Below are positions 17,042 to 26,179 of a DNA stretch of 64,000 bases, piece after piece. The notes under the pieces were generated by a model. That model was not told the origin of the DNA and ran no database searches. It saw only the letters and a list, made by a program, of their open reading frames with translations. The DNA comes from Pontiella desulfatans (GTDB taxonomy: Bacteria; Verrucomicrobiota; Kiritimatiellia; Kiritimatiellales; Pontiellaceae): NCBI RefSeq assembly GCF_900890425.1, contig NZ_CAAHFG010000001.1:1116001-1180000 (forward strand), written 5' to 3'. Both the position numbers and the translations under genes were made by a program. Every line of letters begins with the position of its first letter. Positions within the stretch are counted from its first letter, which is position 1.

Positions 17042-20000
17042 GGCAGGGTGACGCGGACGCGGTAATGCCGGTTCGGGCTGAGCGAGTTGGTTGTGTCCCG
17101 CAACATGATTCCTCCTTCTCCGGGGAAGGCAGGCGAGGTCGGAGAGAAGGGGATAACCAGGTTGGTCGTGCTTTCAATCCAGTATTCGCGCTCCGCCGAA
17201 GATGGGAAGGAGAGTTCGTGGATTCCCGTATTCGTGGATTGCGCGATGGCGATCCAGAGGAAGGAATTGGTATCGTCGGGATCCGTGTCGGCAATGTATT
17301 CCTGTAAGTCCGTGAATGCGTCGCCATCCTGGTTGCCGGTTCCGTCCGAGAGGGTGGTGCTGCCAAGCTGGTCGATCTCCCATGCGTCGATGATTCCGTC
17401 CCCGTCCCCGTCGATACTGGTCGTGACCAGGGCAATCTGGTTGCCGTTGGTGCCGTAGTTGTACTGGAGCGTGTAGTCGGCCGGCAGTCCCGTTACACTG
17501 GCAAATGCGCCGGTTATCGCGCCGTATTCCGCAAGGACATAGACCTCGTTGATCAGGGAACTCAACTCGTTGAGTTGGAGTGTGGCGCCGGTGATATCCA
17601 GATCCGAAGTCACGATCAACTGGTCGCTGACCGAATTGGTTCCATCGATCTCCAGCTCGAGTTTTCCGTCGATGATGGCGGGCGTGCTGTTGCTGATCAC
17701 GACGCTCATGACGTTTTCGTCGCCGCCAAATTCCCATGTCGATTTTTCCGTGACATTCAGGTTGGTGTAGGAGGAATAGGTATTGGCCGCCCGCCCGTTT
17801 CCTGAAAGATAGAGCTCGCCGTTTTTCCCGTCCCGGAAAATGCTGCCGTCCTCGCCGGGTTTGCCGTTGCTTCCAACATGATCTCCCCCCGCCACGTCAA
17901 TCACGCCCTGAATAACGGTGGCGCCACGAAGGACAACGCGTCCTCCTCCGCCGTCACCGCCGTATTCATTGCTTGTGGTTCCGCTGTCGGAAACTCCGCC
18001 GGGCGCGCTAAGGGTCGCGCCGGAACAATCGAGGGTGCCAAAGCCGTCACCGTCGGAATCGGCCACGATACGGATGCCGCCTCCGGATCCGCCGCCGCCT
18101 GTGCGCCGTTTGTCCGCGGTGGTCGTTCCGGACGAATTGCCTCTGCCGCCCTTGGCCGTGATGCTGGTTCCTGCGGAAATAGTGATGTCGTTGATGGCCA
18201 ATAGTTGTATGGCCCCGCCGCCGGCTCCGCCGGCCCCGCGGTTTCCGGCCCCACCGCCGCTTCCGGCACGCGGGCCGCCCGAGGTTCCAAGCTTGGCGAG
18301 GTCAAGGCGTCCATACCAGCTGCCGCCAGCGGGAGTTCCCGTGTTGCTGTCGCCCCCGTCGCCACCAAAGGCACCGCCCCCGCCGCCTTTGCTTGCAGTT
18401 GAGCTGTCGGTGTTCCGTCCGCCGCCTTTTCCGCCCACGGTGGTATAGGCATCGGACGCAGCGCTTTCGCCTCCGCGGACGTCTGCGCCGGTTTTATCAT
18501 CGCCGCCCGCGCCGCTGCCAAAGGTGCGGCTTCCTCCGTTCGCGCCGTTCTGTCCACCATTGTCGCCATTCAGATTAAAGTCCTTTTCGATGATGATATT
18601 ACCTTCGGACAGATAACCCGTTCCGTCGGCGATCAAGCGGATGGCGCGGGAATCGTTTCCGCCGAAAGTTAACGTTGTATCGGCTCCGATATGAATCTCG
18701 CCAAAGGTCCAGGTGGCGGTGTTTGCTTCGATAGACGCCGTGTGTACGACCGCCGCGATGGGGCCGGCGCCATCGGCATCGTAGGTCAACGTCTTGGCAT
18801 CGGTATTGATATCCAGAGTGGATCCCGCATGGGTCGCGACGAGGTTGGGCGTCATTGCCTCCGTCGTGAAATACGATGCCTCGGTCCAGCTTTCGCCCCA
18901 GTGGTTGGTGGCCTGGAAGCGGTAGTAATAGGTTTCTCCGGGAATGAGTCCGGCCACGGTATTGCTTATAAATGATGCTGAATGCACGCCAAGGTTTTCC
19001 GAGTTTTGCCAGGCCGTGTTCGTGATTCCTGCATCGGTGGTTCCCCAGTATGCCCATACCGTGGTGGGAGCATTTCCGGTGGATACCAGATCGCTTATGA
19101 TGGTGGCCGAAACGCCGGTCACATTCGTGGATTCAGGAAGCTCGTCGAGCACAGGTCGTCCGGATGGAGGAACCACTTCCGTGGTCGCGAGAGCCCAGTT
19201 TGCACCGCTGGCATTGCTGGCATAGAAGCGGTAGTAGTGTTCCGTTTCCGGGGAAAGGTTCGTCACGTTGATGCTTAATGGACCTTCGGAGACCACTCCG
19301 AGCGGCACGGCGGCATCCCATGCATTGATGTTTTTCCCGCCGTCGAATTCGCCGTGGAACACGATCACTTCCGCAGGGTCCGAGCCGGAGTCCAGCAATG
19401 CGCCTTGCAAGGTGGCCGAAGTCGGTGTGAGGTTGGTCGGGCCACCGTCATTTGAGACAACCGGCACCTCGTGCGCTGCTGCTCCATAGCTGTTGAACGC
19501 GCTGTTTGAACCCATGTTGAAATGCACGGCATCGACCCAGTCTGCGCTGCGGACCACGCTGGAAATCCGCATTTCGTCGAGCGGTCCCTTGAAATAATGG
19601 TCGGAGCCATCAGGTGAACCACTGCCGATATTCAATGGGGTATCGGGGTTTGGAATATACCCGGATGTGACACTCTCCGCGGTATTGGATCCGTCGACGT
19701 AGAGGGTTTGGTTGCTTGAACGTTGATCATAGGTGCCTGTGAGGTGGGTCCACGATCCAACCGATACGGCCGGTCCGACCGTATAAGCCCATGTAGATCC
19801 ATTTCCCATCTGGAATTGCCAGTTGTTGGCGCTATTGGCGAAGCAGATAAATCCTTCATTAGGCCCATCTCTTCTGTTGCTGAACGGCGCGCGAAGGTCA
19901 TTCTGTTTTCCATCGACCCGGCCCCAGAGGGAGACCGTCAGGTTGCTCGGATTCAGATCCGCGGAGTAGGGGACCTGTAGCGTGTCGTCCACGCCATCAA

Positions 20001-23000
20001 AGAACAGGGCGTCGCCCGCTTGGCCCGCGATATTCGTGGGGCCGCCGAGCACGGTGGCATCGTGCCCGTTCGCGGTGGAATCCAGGCCCAGCGCGTCGCT
20101 GAGATGCCATACGCCTTCGAAGCCCTCGCTCCAGGTGGAGCCGTCGGTGGTGTAGGGCGGCGCGACCACCGCGCCGGGGTTGCCTCCGTAGGCCCAGACG
20201 AAGGTGTTGCTGGAGAGCGCGGGGATTTGGACCCATACGGCCGAATCGCCATTGGTGCTCCAGTTTTCGGTCTCATAGTTGAGGACGGTGGTGCCGTCCT
20301 CCGCCGTAAAGCGAAGGTCGCCGCCGTCCAGCGAGGCGAAGGCCCCGTAGTGGAAGTTTGACAGCGCTTCGTTGAATACCACCAGAGCCGGGAAATTGGT
20401 CAGGGTTTCCGTGCCGTCGTAGCCGGGAAATTCGATCTTCATTTTGAAGCCGTAGCGGTTGGTGTCCAGCGTGGAGCTCGGCGTAGTAAACGCCGTTGTT
20501 TCCGAAGCCCATGCATCGCCATACGCGTTGGTGGCATAGTACCGGTAATAGTAGGTCGTATCCGCTGTGAGTCCGGTGATGTTGGTGCTGAGAGTTCCTG
20601 TGGACTGGGTGCCTAGATTTGCACTGAGATCCCACTCATCAAGCTCTTCGGCAGCATCTTCGTCGCCCCAGTAAACATGCACGGTCGTGGCGGCAAAACC
20701 GGTCGAGGTAAGGTTTCCTCCCAGGGAAACCGACGTTTCCTGAATACCGGAGATTCCGTTGTTTTCGATCACCGGAATATCTTCGGGGGTCTGGAAAGCG
20801 CCCATCTTCGTCCAGGCTTCGGCGAAGGAATTGGTTGCGGCAAAGCGGAAGAAATATTCCGTGTTTGCATACAGGTTGGTGGCATCGAAACTGATCGGAC
20901 CCGCAGATGCGATTCCCAGGTTTTCAACCACCTCCCATGCACTGGTGCTGGCCACGGTACCGCCGTCTTCCTGTCCGTAGCAGACGAACACGGTGGTCGA
21001 TGCGGCACCGGTCGTGAGCAGCTCGGCGTTCAGCGTAACCGTATAAGGCATCAGGGCCGAAACACTGCCGGCATCGCTGATCATCGGAACTTCGATTCCC
21101 GCAACGTCGTATAAGCTGTTGAAGGCATCGTTCGACGCCATGTTGAGATAGGCGGCGCCGACCCAGTTCGCGGAGCGGGCGATGCTGGAAACGCGGACTT
21201 CGTCGAGTTCGCCGTTCCAGTCGAGGTTTCCGGTTTCGGTTTCGCCCAGACGCAGGTTGGGCCCAGAGGCGGTTTGAATGGGTTGGCTAAGCACGGCGCT
21301 TTGGCCGACCGCGCCATCGAGATAGAGCAGGCCTTCGTCGATATTGGGGGTTCCATCGTCGGGGATCACGACCGCGGCGTGATGCCACTGGTCGTCGTTG
21401 GCGACCGCGCCGTGCGCGATGTGGCCGCTGTTGACGTCGGCGTATAGAACGCCGTCTCGAAGGCCGACTTCAAGATGTTCGCCGGGCGCTTCGTTGCCCC
21501 AGCCGGTGATCGCCGCGTTGGTGGCGGTGGATTTGATCCAGGCGGTGACGGTGCGGCCGCCGTCGGTTACGCCGGGATATTCGGAGGTCACCAGGCTGTC
21601 GTCCGTTCCATCGAAGGTTCGGGCGTCGGCGATGACGCCGTCGGTGGAATCCACGTCGTTGAGGGCGATGGTATCGCGCGCATTGGGCGATGAATCGGTG
21701 GCCTCATCTCCGGTCATGTGCCAGACGCCTTCAAACCCTTCGGTCCAAGTGGAGCCGTCGGTGGTATACGCAGGAGAGGCTACCCCGTTGGTGTTGCCCC
21801 AGTGAGCCACGATGGTGGTGTTATTGGTGAGCAACGGTACCTGTACCCAGACCTGCGAGTTGCTCTCGGTATTCCAGTTTTCGATTTCATAGTTAAGAAT
21901 CGTGGTGCCGTCGATGGCCGTAAAGCGCAGGTCGTCGCCTGCACTGGATGCCATCTGCGCATAACGGAAGAGACTTTTTGCTTCATCCAGAATGACCAAT
22001 GCCGGGAAGTTGGTCAGACTTCCAGTTGCATTCGGGAAGGTGATTTCCATGCTGTACTGGAAATTCGCAGGAACAAGCGGGGCTGCCGGGGTCCGGAATT
22101 CTGCCTCGGTTTCGGCCCATGCGGTGCGGTTGGAGTTCACTCCATAGAAGCGATAGTAATAAGGGGTCAGCTCGCTTAAGCCGGTTACGTTTGTGCTAAA
22201 GGACTGCGCAGAGGAAACCGAACCAAATGAGGCCATATGGTCCCAGGCGTTGGTATTGATCCCGCCATCGCTCGTGCCCCAATAGACGCGCACTTCGGTC
22301 GGCGCATCGTTGGTGTTGAGCTCCCCGGTCAACGTGGCAGAATCGTAGGCTACGTTCGATGCTCCGTTGGAGTTGCTGAGCAGGGTGCCCGGTAAATACA
22401 CCTCGACGGTTCCATTCGAAGCCAGATGGTTTCCCCATGCAAGGGGGTAGCCCGGAGTCGGGGTAATATCCAGCAGTTCGGCACCGGCTACAGCCGTATC
22501 GGAAAGCTGGAACGTATCGCCGTTTTGCAGGGCTTCTCCCTGATTGTTAATCCGTAGACGGGCCGAGCCGGCCAAGGTCAGGGTGCCGGTCAGATTCAGC
22601 TGATCGTTGGTCGGCCCACTGCGATCCACATCCATGAGCAGATCGCCATTAAGCGTCAGGCCGCCACTGATGGCCAGCGAACCGTAGCCGGGTCCCGGAG
22701 AGAGGGTGGCTTCAGATTCTACCGTCACATTGTTCGCGATGGTTCCTGTTCCGCCCAGGGTCGCAGCAGAAATGGCACCGACGGTGCCCCCACCGGCAAG
22801 AGTGCCATCAATCAGCAGGCTTCCCGTTCCTGTAACTTGTGTACTGCCGGAATGACTACTGGTTCCGCTGAGGGTCAGGGCGCCGACACCCTTCTTGGTG
22901 AACGTTCCTTCGCCGGCAATCGATGATACTTCCGCATCCGTCACCGTGTTGATTGTAAGATTCCGGTCTTCGAGGTCGATCTCTGTGAGCACATTAAGTT

Positions 23001-24645
23001 CGCCGGCGCCGCCGCCGGTGCCGATGAACCAGGTCTGGTTGACTGCGGGAATGACACTTCCTGAACCGGTGATGGTCAGGTCGTGGTCCGAGGCAAGCAT
23101 TTTAATGCCGTTTTCCCACAGGAAGAGATCGCTTTCGGAGTCCGTCATATCAACGGTCACATCCCTAGTCAGGCTTTCTTCCAGTTCTAGTCCGCGCAAG
23201 GTCTTGGCCGCCGTAGTGGCGAGCTGGAAGGCCCCGGTAAAGTTGCTGTTCCAACGGGCGCTTTCCGAGCGGTCGTTCGGAATTTCTTCCGGAGTCCAGT
23301 TTGCGGCGGTGTTCCATCCGGCGCTGTCCGATCCATCCCAGTCTGAAACCGGCCATGCGCTGACAATGGTAATGGTTTTGCTGATGGTTTTGGTTTTGCC
23401 CTTCATGTCCGAGACCACGGCCTTGACCTGCCAGTTGCCTAGTTTTGAGGGGGTCACCGTCAAGGTGGGCGCACTGGTATTGTATACGATGTCGCGTTCG
23501 GGCGTGGTCCACATGCAGGCGACTTCGTCGCCGTCCGGATCGTTGCCTTCGATGGTGATGGTGAGCTTTGCGCCCTTTTTCCACATGGCGGGCGCATCCC
23601 AGGTCGGCACGGGAGCACCGTTTCCGGCAAAGGTTCCCCGGTTGATGCGGACATCCAGATATTCATTGGGCTCGCTTCCGCCGCGACCGAGGTTGGTGAT
23701 ATACACATCGCCAGCCGTATCGGAATAGGTTTCGCCGGGTTGGATGGAGTGATTGTCGAGCCCGCCGCCGGTGTGCATGTCCAGCCACGTGGTGGATGCC
23801 GCGGAACTGCGTTCCCACCAGAAACAGAGACCCTGACGCAGTTCGGTGTTTTTTCCTGCTCCACTGACGTTGTTGAGCAATCTGGAACGATAACCGAGCC
23901 AGAAAGCTTTCTTGGTCAACGTGTTTCGGGTTACGCGAATGGTGCGTTCTCGGTTGGCCGAGGCGATATTCTTCTGGTCGAAGGTATAGAGGCGTTTGGT
24001 GTAGCTTCCATTGTTGTAGACGGTATGGCGATCGGTGATCCAGCCATGCCCCCATTTTTCGGAGGGTTCCGGATCCATGGAGGCGGTTTTCATGAAGTGG
24101 AAAACATCGGGAGTAACGAGTTTACCTGACCCGATCGGGTCGGAGTTATTGGATGCCCATCGGCTTTGGTGTCCCCAGCCAAAGTTGTGGCCCATCTCGT
24201 GCATGGTGGAGCCACCGGTACTACTGGAGATAAATTCGTTGCCACCGACGGTGGCGTGGCTGCCGAAATGTGTTCCGCCGGGATAGAAGCCAAAAATCTC
24301 GACGCCGCCGATCAGGATCCCTTGGGCTTTGAGCTTGGCTCTGGCTGCGGCTTTCATCGCAGTGCCGCTGTAGCTTGTCCGGTTGTTGGGCAATTTAACG
24401 GTTGCTGTTCTGACGATAATATCGAGTTTCCCGTAGGAAAACCTTCCGTAGTTGAGTCTTGCCGAATTGAGCCTTTGCTCGATCGTTTTCTCACTGGGGC
24501 CCCCCGCATCCTTGAAAACGACACGAACCCCCAGCACTTTGATGGTGCCCTTGCTCTTCGCCGCGTGGCCGATGCTCGGCCATGCCATGAGGACGCAGAT
24601 CGCCGCGATCATTCCGGTTTGAACTAAACGGGTGCTTGTTTTCAT
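17038..24645 (-). CDS. Giant secreted metalloprotease-like multidomain protein, 2535 aa
   Basis: The signal peptide (residues 1-28) is followed by a zinc domain with HEMGHNFGWGH at residues 149-159 and FMKTASMDPEP after it, as in the two shorter paralogs. In order there follow: an Ig/PKD-like domain (~350-430); autotransporter-type repeats (~430-740); an FN3-like module (VAYDSATLTGELNTNDAPTE); and a DUF2341 domain joined to a LamG-like domain. Two more FN3-like modules lead into a second DUF2341-LamG pair, with further FN3-like modules after it. A strongly Gly-rich tract (~residues 2030-2230), another beta-rich stretch, and a DGDGDGIIDAWE / NQDGDAFTDLQEY calcium-loop segment near the end complete it. 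Such architecture suits a surface-bound glycan- or protein-degrading adhesin. The promoter element lies 77 nt upstream of the ATG. Confidence 0.88.
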   Translation of the reverse strand: MKTSTRLVQTGMIAAICVLMAWPSIGHAAKSKGTIKVLGVRVVFKDAGGPSEKTIEQRLNSARLNYGRFSYGKLDIIVRTATVKLPNNRTSYSGTAMKAAARAKLKAQGILIGGVEIFGFYPGGTHFGSHATVGGNEFISSSTGGSTMHEMGHNFGWGHQSRWASNNSDPIGSGKLVTPDVFHFMKTASMDPEPSEKWGHGWITDRHTVYNNGSYTKRLYTFDQKNIASANRERTIRVTRNTLTKKAFWLGYRSRLLNNVSGAGKNTELRQGLCFWWERSSAASTTWLDMHTGGGLDNHSIQPGETYSDTAGDVYITNLGRGGSEPNEYLDVRINRGTFAGNGAPVPTWDAPAMWKKGAKLTITIEGNDPDGDEVACMWTTPERDIVYNTSAPTLTVTPSKLGNWQVKAVVSDMKGKTKTISKTITIVSAWPVSDWDGSDSAGWNTAANWTPEEIPNDRSESARWNSNFTGAFQLATTAAKTLRGLELEESLTRDVTVDMTDSESDLFLWENGIKMLASDHDLTITGSGSVIPAVNQTWFIGTGGGAGELNVLTEIDLEDRNLTINTVTDAEVSSIAGEGTFTKKGVGALTLSGTSSHSGSTQVTGTGSLLIDGTLAGGGTVGAISAATLGGTGTIANNVTVESEATLSPGPGYGSLAISGGLTLNGDLLMDVDRSGPTNDQLNLTGTLTLAGSARLRINNQGEALQNGDTFQLSDTAVAGAELLDITPTPGYPLAWGNHLASNGTVEVYLPGTLLSNSNGASNVAYDSATLTGELNTNDAPTEVRVYWGTSDGGINTNAWDHMASFGSVSSAQSFSTNVTGLSELTPYYYRFYGVNSNRTAWAETEAEFRTPAAPLVPANFQYSMEITFPNATGSLTNFPALVILDEAKSLFRYAQMASSAGDDLRFTAIDGTTILNYEIENWNTESNSQVWVQVPLLTNNTTIVAHWGNTNGVASPAYTTDGSTWTEGFEGVWHMTGDEATDSSPNARDTIALNDVDSTDGVIADARTFDGTDDSLVTSEYPGVTDGGRTVTAWIKSTATNAAITGWGNEAPGEHLEVGLRDGVLYADVNSGHIAHGAVANDDQWHHAAVVIPDDGTPNIDEGLLYLDGAVGQSAVLSQPIQTASGPNLRLGETETGNLDWNGELDEVRVSSIARSANWVGAAYLNMASNDAFNSLYDVAGIEVPMISDAGSVSALMPYTVTLNAELLTTGAASTTVFVCYGQEDGGTVASTSAWEVVENLGIASAGPISFDATNLYANTEYFFRFAATNSFAEAWTKMGAFQTPEDIPVIENNGISGIQETSVSLGGNLTSTGFAATTVHVYWGDEDAAEELDEWDLSANLGTQSTGTLSTNITGLTADTTYYYRYYATNAYGDAWASETTAFTTPSSTLDTNRYGFKMKIEFPGYDGTETLTNFPALVVFNEALSNFHYGAFASLDGGDLRFTAEDGTTVLNYETENWSTNGDSAVWVQIPALSSNTFVWAYGGNPGAVVAPPYTTDGSTWSEGFEGVWHLSDALGLDSTANGHDATVLGGPTNIAGQAGDALFFDGVDDTLQVPYSADLNPSNLTVSLWGRVDGKQNDLRAPFSNRRDGPNEGFICFANSANNWQFQMGNGSTWAYTVGPAVSVGSWTHLTGTYDQRSSNQTLYVDGSNTAESVTSGYIPNPDTPLNIGSGSPDGSDHYFKGPLDEMRISSVVRSADWVDAVHFNMGSNSAFNSYGAAAHEVPVVSNDGGPTNLTPTSATLQGALLDSGSDPAEVIVFHGEFDGGKNINAWDAAVPLGVVSEGPLSINVTNLSPETEHYYRFYASNASGANWALATTEVVPPSGRPVLDELPESTNVTGVSATIISDLVSTGNAPTTVWAYWGTTDAGITNTAWQNSENLGVHSASFISNTVAGLIPGETYYYRFQATNHWGESWTEASYFTTEAMTPNLVATHAGSTLDINTDAKTLTYDADGAGPIAAVVHTASIEANTATWTFGEIHIGADTTLTFGGNDSRAIRLIADGTGYLSEGNIIIEKDFNLNGDNGGQNGANGGSRTFGSGAGGDDKTGADVRGGESAASDAYTTVGGKGGGRNTDSSTASKGGGGGAFGGDGGDSNTGTPAGGSWYGRLDLAKLGTSGGPRAGSGGGAGNRGAGGAGGGAIQLLAINDITISAGTSITAKGGRGNSSGTTTADKRRTGGGGSGGGIRIVADSDGDGFGTLDCSGATLSAPGGVSDSGTTSNEYGGDGGGGRVVLRGATVIQGVIDVAGGDHVGSNGKPGEDGSIFRDGKNGELYLSGNGRAANTYSSYTNLNVTEKSTWEFGGDENVMSVVISNSTPAIIDGKLELEIDGTNSVSDQLIVTSDLDITGATLQLNELSSLINEVYVLAEYGAITGAFASVTGLPADYTLQYNYGTNGNQIALVTTSIDGDGDGIIDAWEIDQLGSTTLSDGTGNQDGDAFTDLQEYIADTDPDDTNSFLWIAIAQSTNTGIHELSFPSSAEREYWIESTTNLVIPFSPTSPAFPGEGGIMLRDTTNSLSPNRHYRVRVTLP

Positions 24646-24722
24646 CTATTCCACTTCCTGTTCGCGGACGAGCCACGTTGATCAACGGGTACGACGCTTC
24701 TCTAAATTAAGGACGAAAAGGG

Positions 24723-24771
24723 TACCATCCGAGCGCATTCACGTCTTGTAGAATAAAAGCATCATGGTGTA
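24723..24771 (-). promoter_or_regulatory. Recurrent TACAC/TACAAGAC promoter-like element (copy 6)
   Basis: On the minus strand this copy has TACACCA, TGATGCTTTTATTC, then TACAAGAC ending at 24743, with ATGGTA at 24728-24723. It reads into the 2535-aa gene (ATG at 24645). Confidence 0.65.
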
Positions 24772-24796
24772 GATCCGCATAGGGTGTGCAAGCAAC

Positions 24797-24956
24797 GTAG
24801 CTCGCATATCCGATGCGAGTATGCGGTGGAACAGCTCGCGTGCGGGGGACAGCGGATCGGATATCCGCCCCACGGGGTAGCTCGCATATCCGATGCGAGT
24901 TGGCGGAGGAACGGCCCGTGTGCCGGGGACGGCGGATCGGATATCCGCCCCACGGC
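24797..24956. repeat. Two tandem 80-nt REP-like units
   Basis: Units start at 24797 and 24877 and are about 88% identical by eye. Each begins GTAGC, then the hairpin TCGCAT-ATCCG-ATGCGA, a spacer, and a second inverted repeat around GCGGATCGGATATCCGC. A related unit lies at 63919-63987. There is no array of equal repeats with unique spacers, so it is not CRISPR. Confidence 0.7.
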
Positions 24957-24992
24957 GTCTCGTTCCTGCGATTAGGCATTGGCGTGCTTATA

Positions 24993-25041
24993 TACACCAC
25001 AATGCTTTTATTCTACAAGACCCGACAAACCGCTCTTGCTA
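24993..25041 (+). promoter_or_regulatory. Recurrent TACAC/TACAAGAC promoter-like element (copy 7)
   Basis: TACACCA at 24993 is followed by CAATGCTTTTATTC and TACAAGAC (25014-25021). TTGCTA lies at 25036-25041. The gene starts at 25130, an 88-nt leader. Confidence 0.7.
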
Positions 25042-25129
25042 CCTTAAACTCGTACTTGGGAGAGCTGTACTTCGCGGATGTTCCCGCGGCCAGCACCATT
25101 CGGCAGTCAAAAGAAAAGGGAATCGGGAT

Positions 25130-26179
25130 ATGAAAAAAATGATGAAAATGTTCGGGCTGGTCTTGGTAGCAGTCACGCTATCCACCATGGTTGCAACAGC
25201 AGCTTCGACAAGTAAATGGCAAGGTGATGTAAGTACAAGCTGGGTGAATGGACAAAACTGGAATGGAGATATGCCGGACGGAGATTTTGTTGCAAAATTC
25301 GATGACGAATTTATATTAGACGCCCATCAGCCGGCTATTGGCACGCAGGCGGATAACGGAGCTGTCCTCGAGCAGATTCGCGTGACTAATCCTGCACAAG
25401 ATGTTACGATTACTGCTGATGACGGAGCGGGTGGTACCGGCGGTGCAATAAACCTTGATAGGCTTGGTGGCACTACTGCATCCTCTAAGCGTTCAATCGA
25501 CATGTCAGCGGCGAGTAAGAACCTGACCATCGTAGGCGGGGGAAAGTTGGTTGAGCGCAACAACGATGCAAACTCACATTACTGGGCTATCACCGGTAGC
25601 GGCGACCTGACCGTTAGCACTGCCAGATTTGTGCTTGAACAAAATCTTAATCTCTATATCGAGACAGACACCGGGAGAACAGTAACCATTAATTCTAATT
25701 CCGAAGAATTAAGTGGCGGCGCATCTGCAGCAGACGTATTTCTTTCTGGTGATGGCCTGCTGGTACTCAACGGAACGGCTGGATGGACAGGCCAGACAAA
25801 GATTGGTGCCGGTAGCACCATCCAACTTGGAGTAAGCCAAGCTCTTAATACCAAATCGAGACTTAATATGGGCGACGGAACATTAAAAACCGGCGGTTAC
25901 GATAACGATTTCGGGGTGCTCGACGTCAACGGCGTCGCGGTCATCGACCTGCAGAGTTTCGATCACATCCAAAACTGGGTTCGCGTCTGCAAGGGGCTGG
26001 AGAAAGCCGGAACCGATTTCGACTATGGCGCGCGCCTCACCGAGATTTGTCTGCTAGGAAATGTAGCGAAACGCGTGAATGGTTTGATACGGTGGGACGC
26101 GGAGAACATGCGGATCACGAATAATGAGAAGGCGAACCAATATATCAACACCGGGTATCGCGAAGGGTGGAGCTTATAA
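25130..26179 (+). CDS. In-frame chimera: autotransporter-repeat N-terminus fused to a Gfo/Idh/MocA C-terminus
   Basis: The protein is 349 aa. Residues 1-~275 are a normal repeat protein: signal peptide, KWQGDVSTSWVNGQNWNGD, and repeat units ending ...NDFGVLDVNGVAVIDLQ. Then, without a frame break, the sequence becomes the tail of a Gfo/Idh/MocA-type oxidoreductase: HIQNWVRVCKGLEKAGTDF, TEICLLGNVAKRVNGLIRWD, ending YREGWSL. This matches the end of the protein at 53206-54561 (KRVNGLIRWDAENM, QGWSL). The junction is near 25955. Base composition also changes there, from AT-rich to GC-rich. The oxidoreductase part lacks its NAD-binding and catalytic regions and cannot be an enzyme. The stop overlaps the start of the next sulfatase (TAATG). 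It is probably the product of a deletion or recombination; an assembly join should be excluded. Confidence 0.75.
   Translation: MKKMMKMFGLVLVAVTLSTMVATAASTSKWQGDVSTSWVNGQNWNGDMPDGDFVAKFDDEFILDAHQPAIGTQADNGAVLEQIRVTNPAQDVTITADDGAGGTGGAINLDRLGGTTASSKRSIDMSAASKNLTIVGGGKLVERNNDANSHYWAITGSGDLTVSTARFVLEQNLNLYIETDTGRTVTINSNSEELSGGASAADVFLSGDGLLVLNGTAGWTGQTKIGAGSTIQLGVSQALNTKSRLNMGDGTLKTGGYDNDFGVLDVNGVAVIDLQSFDHIQNWVRVCKGLEKAGTDFDYGARLTEICLLGNVAKRVNGLIRWDAENMRITNNEKANQYINTGYREGWSL

Larger units (their letters stand above)
24646..25129. other. Divergent regulatory region with flanking promoter elements and a tandem REP-like repeat
   Basis: No gene is visible in these 484 bp. The spacer holds promoter copy 6 (minus) for the 2535-aa protein, promoter copy 7 (plus) for the chimeric gene, and between them two tandem 80-nt repeat units. 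Confidence 0.65.

Noticed and set aside
24797-24960. Tandem repeat as a CRISPR array
   Set aside because: There are only two units, the whole 80 nt is repeated without unique spacers, and no cas genes are near.
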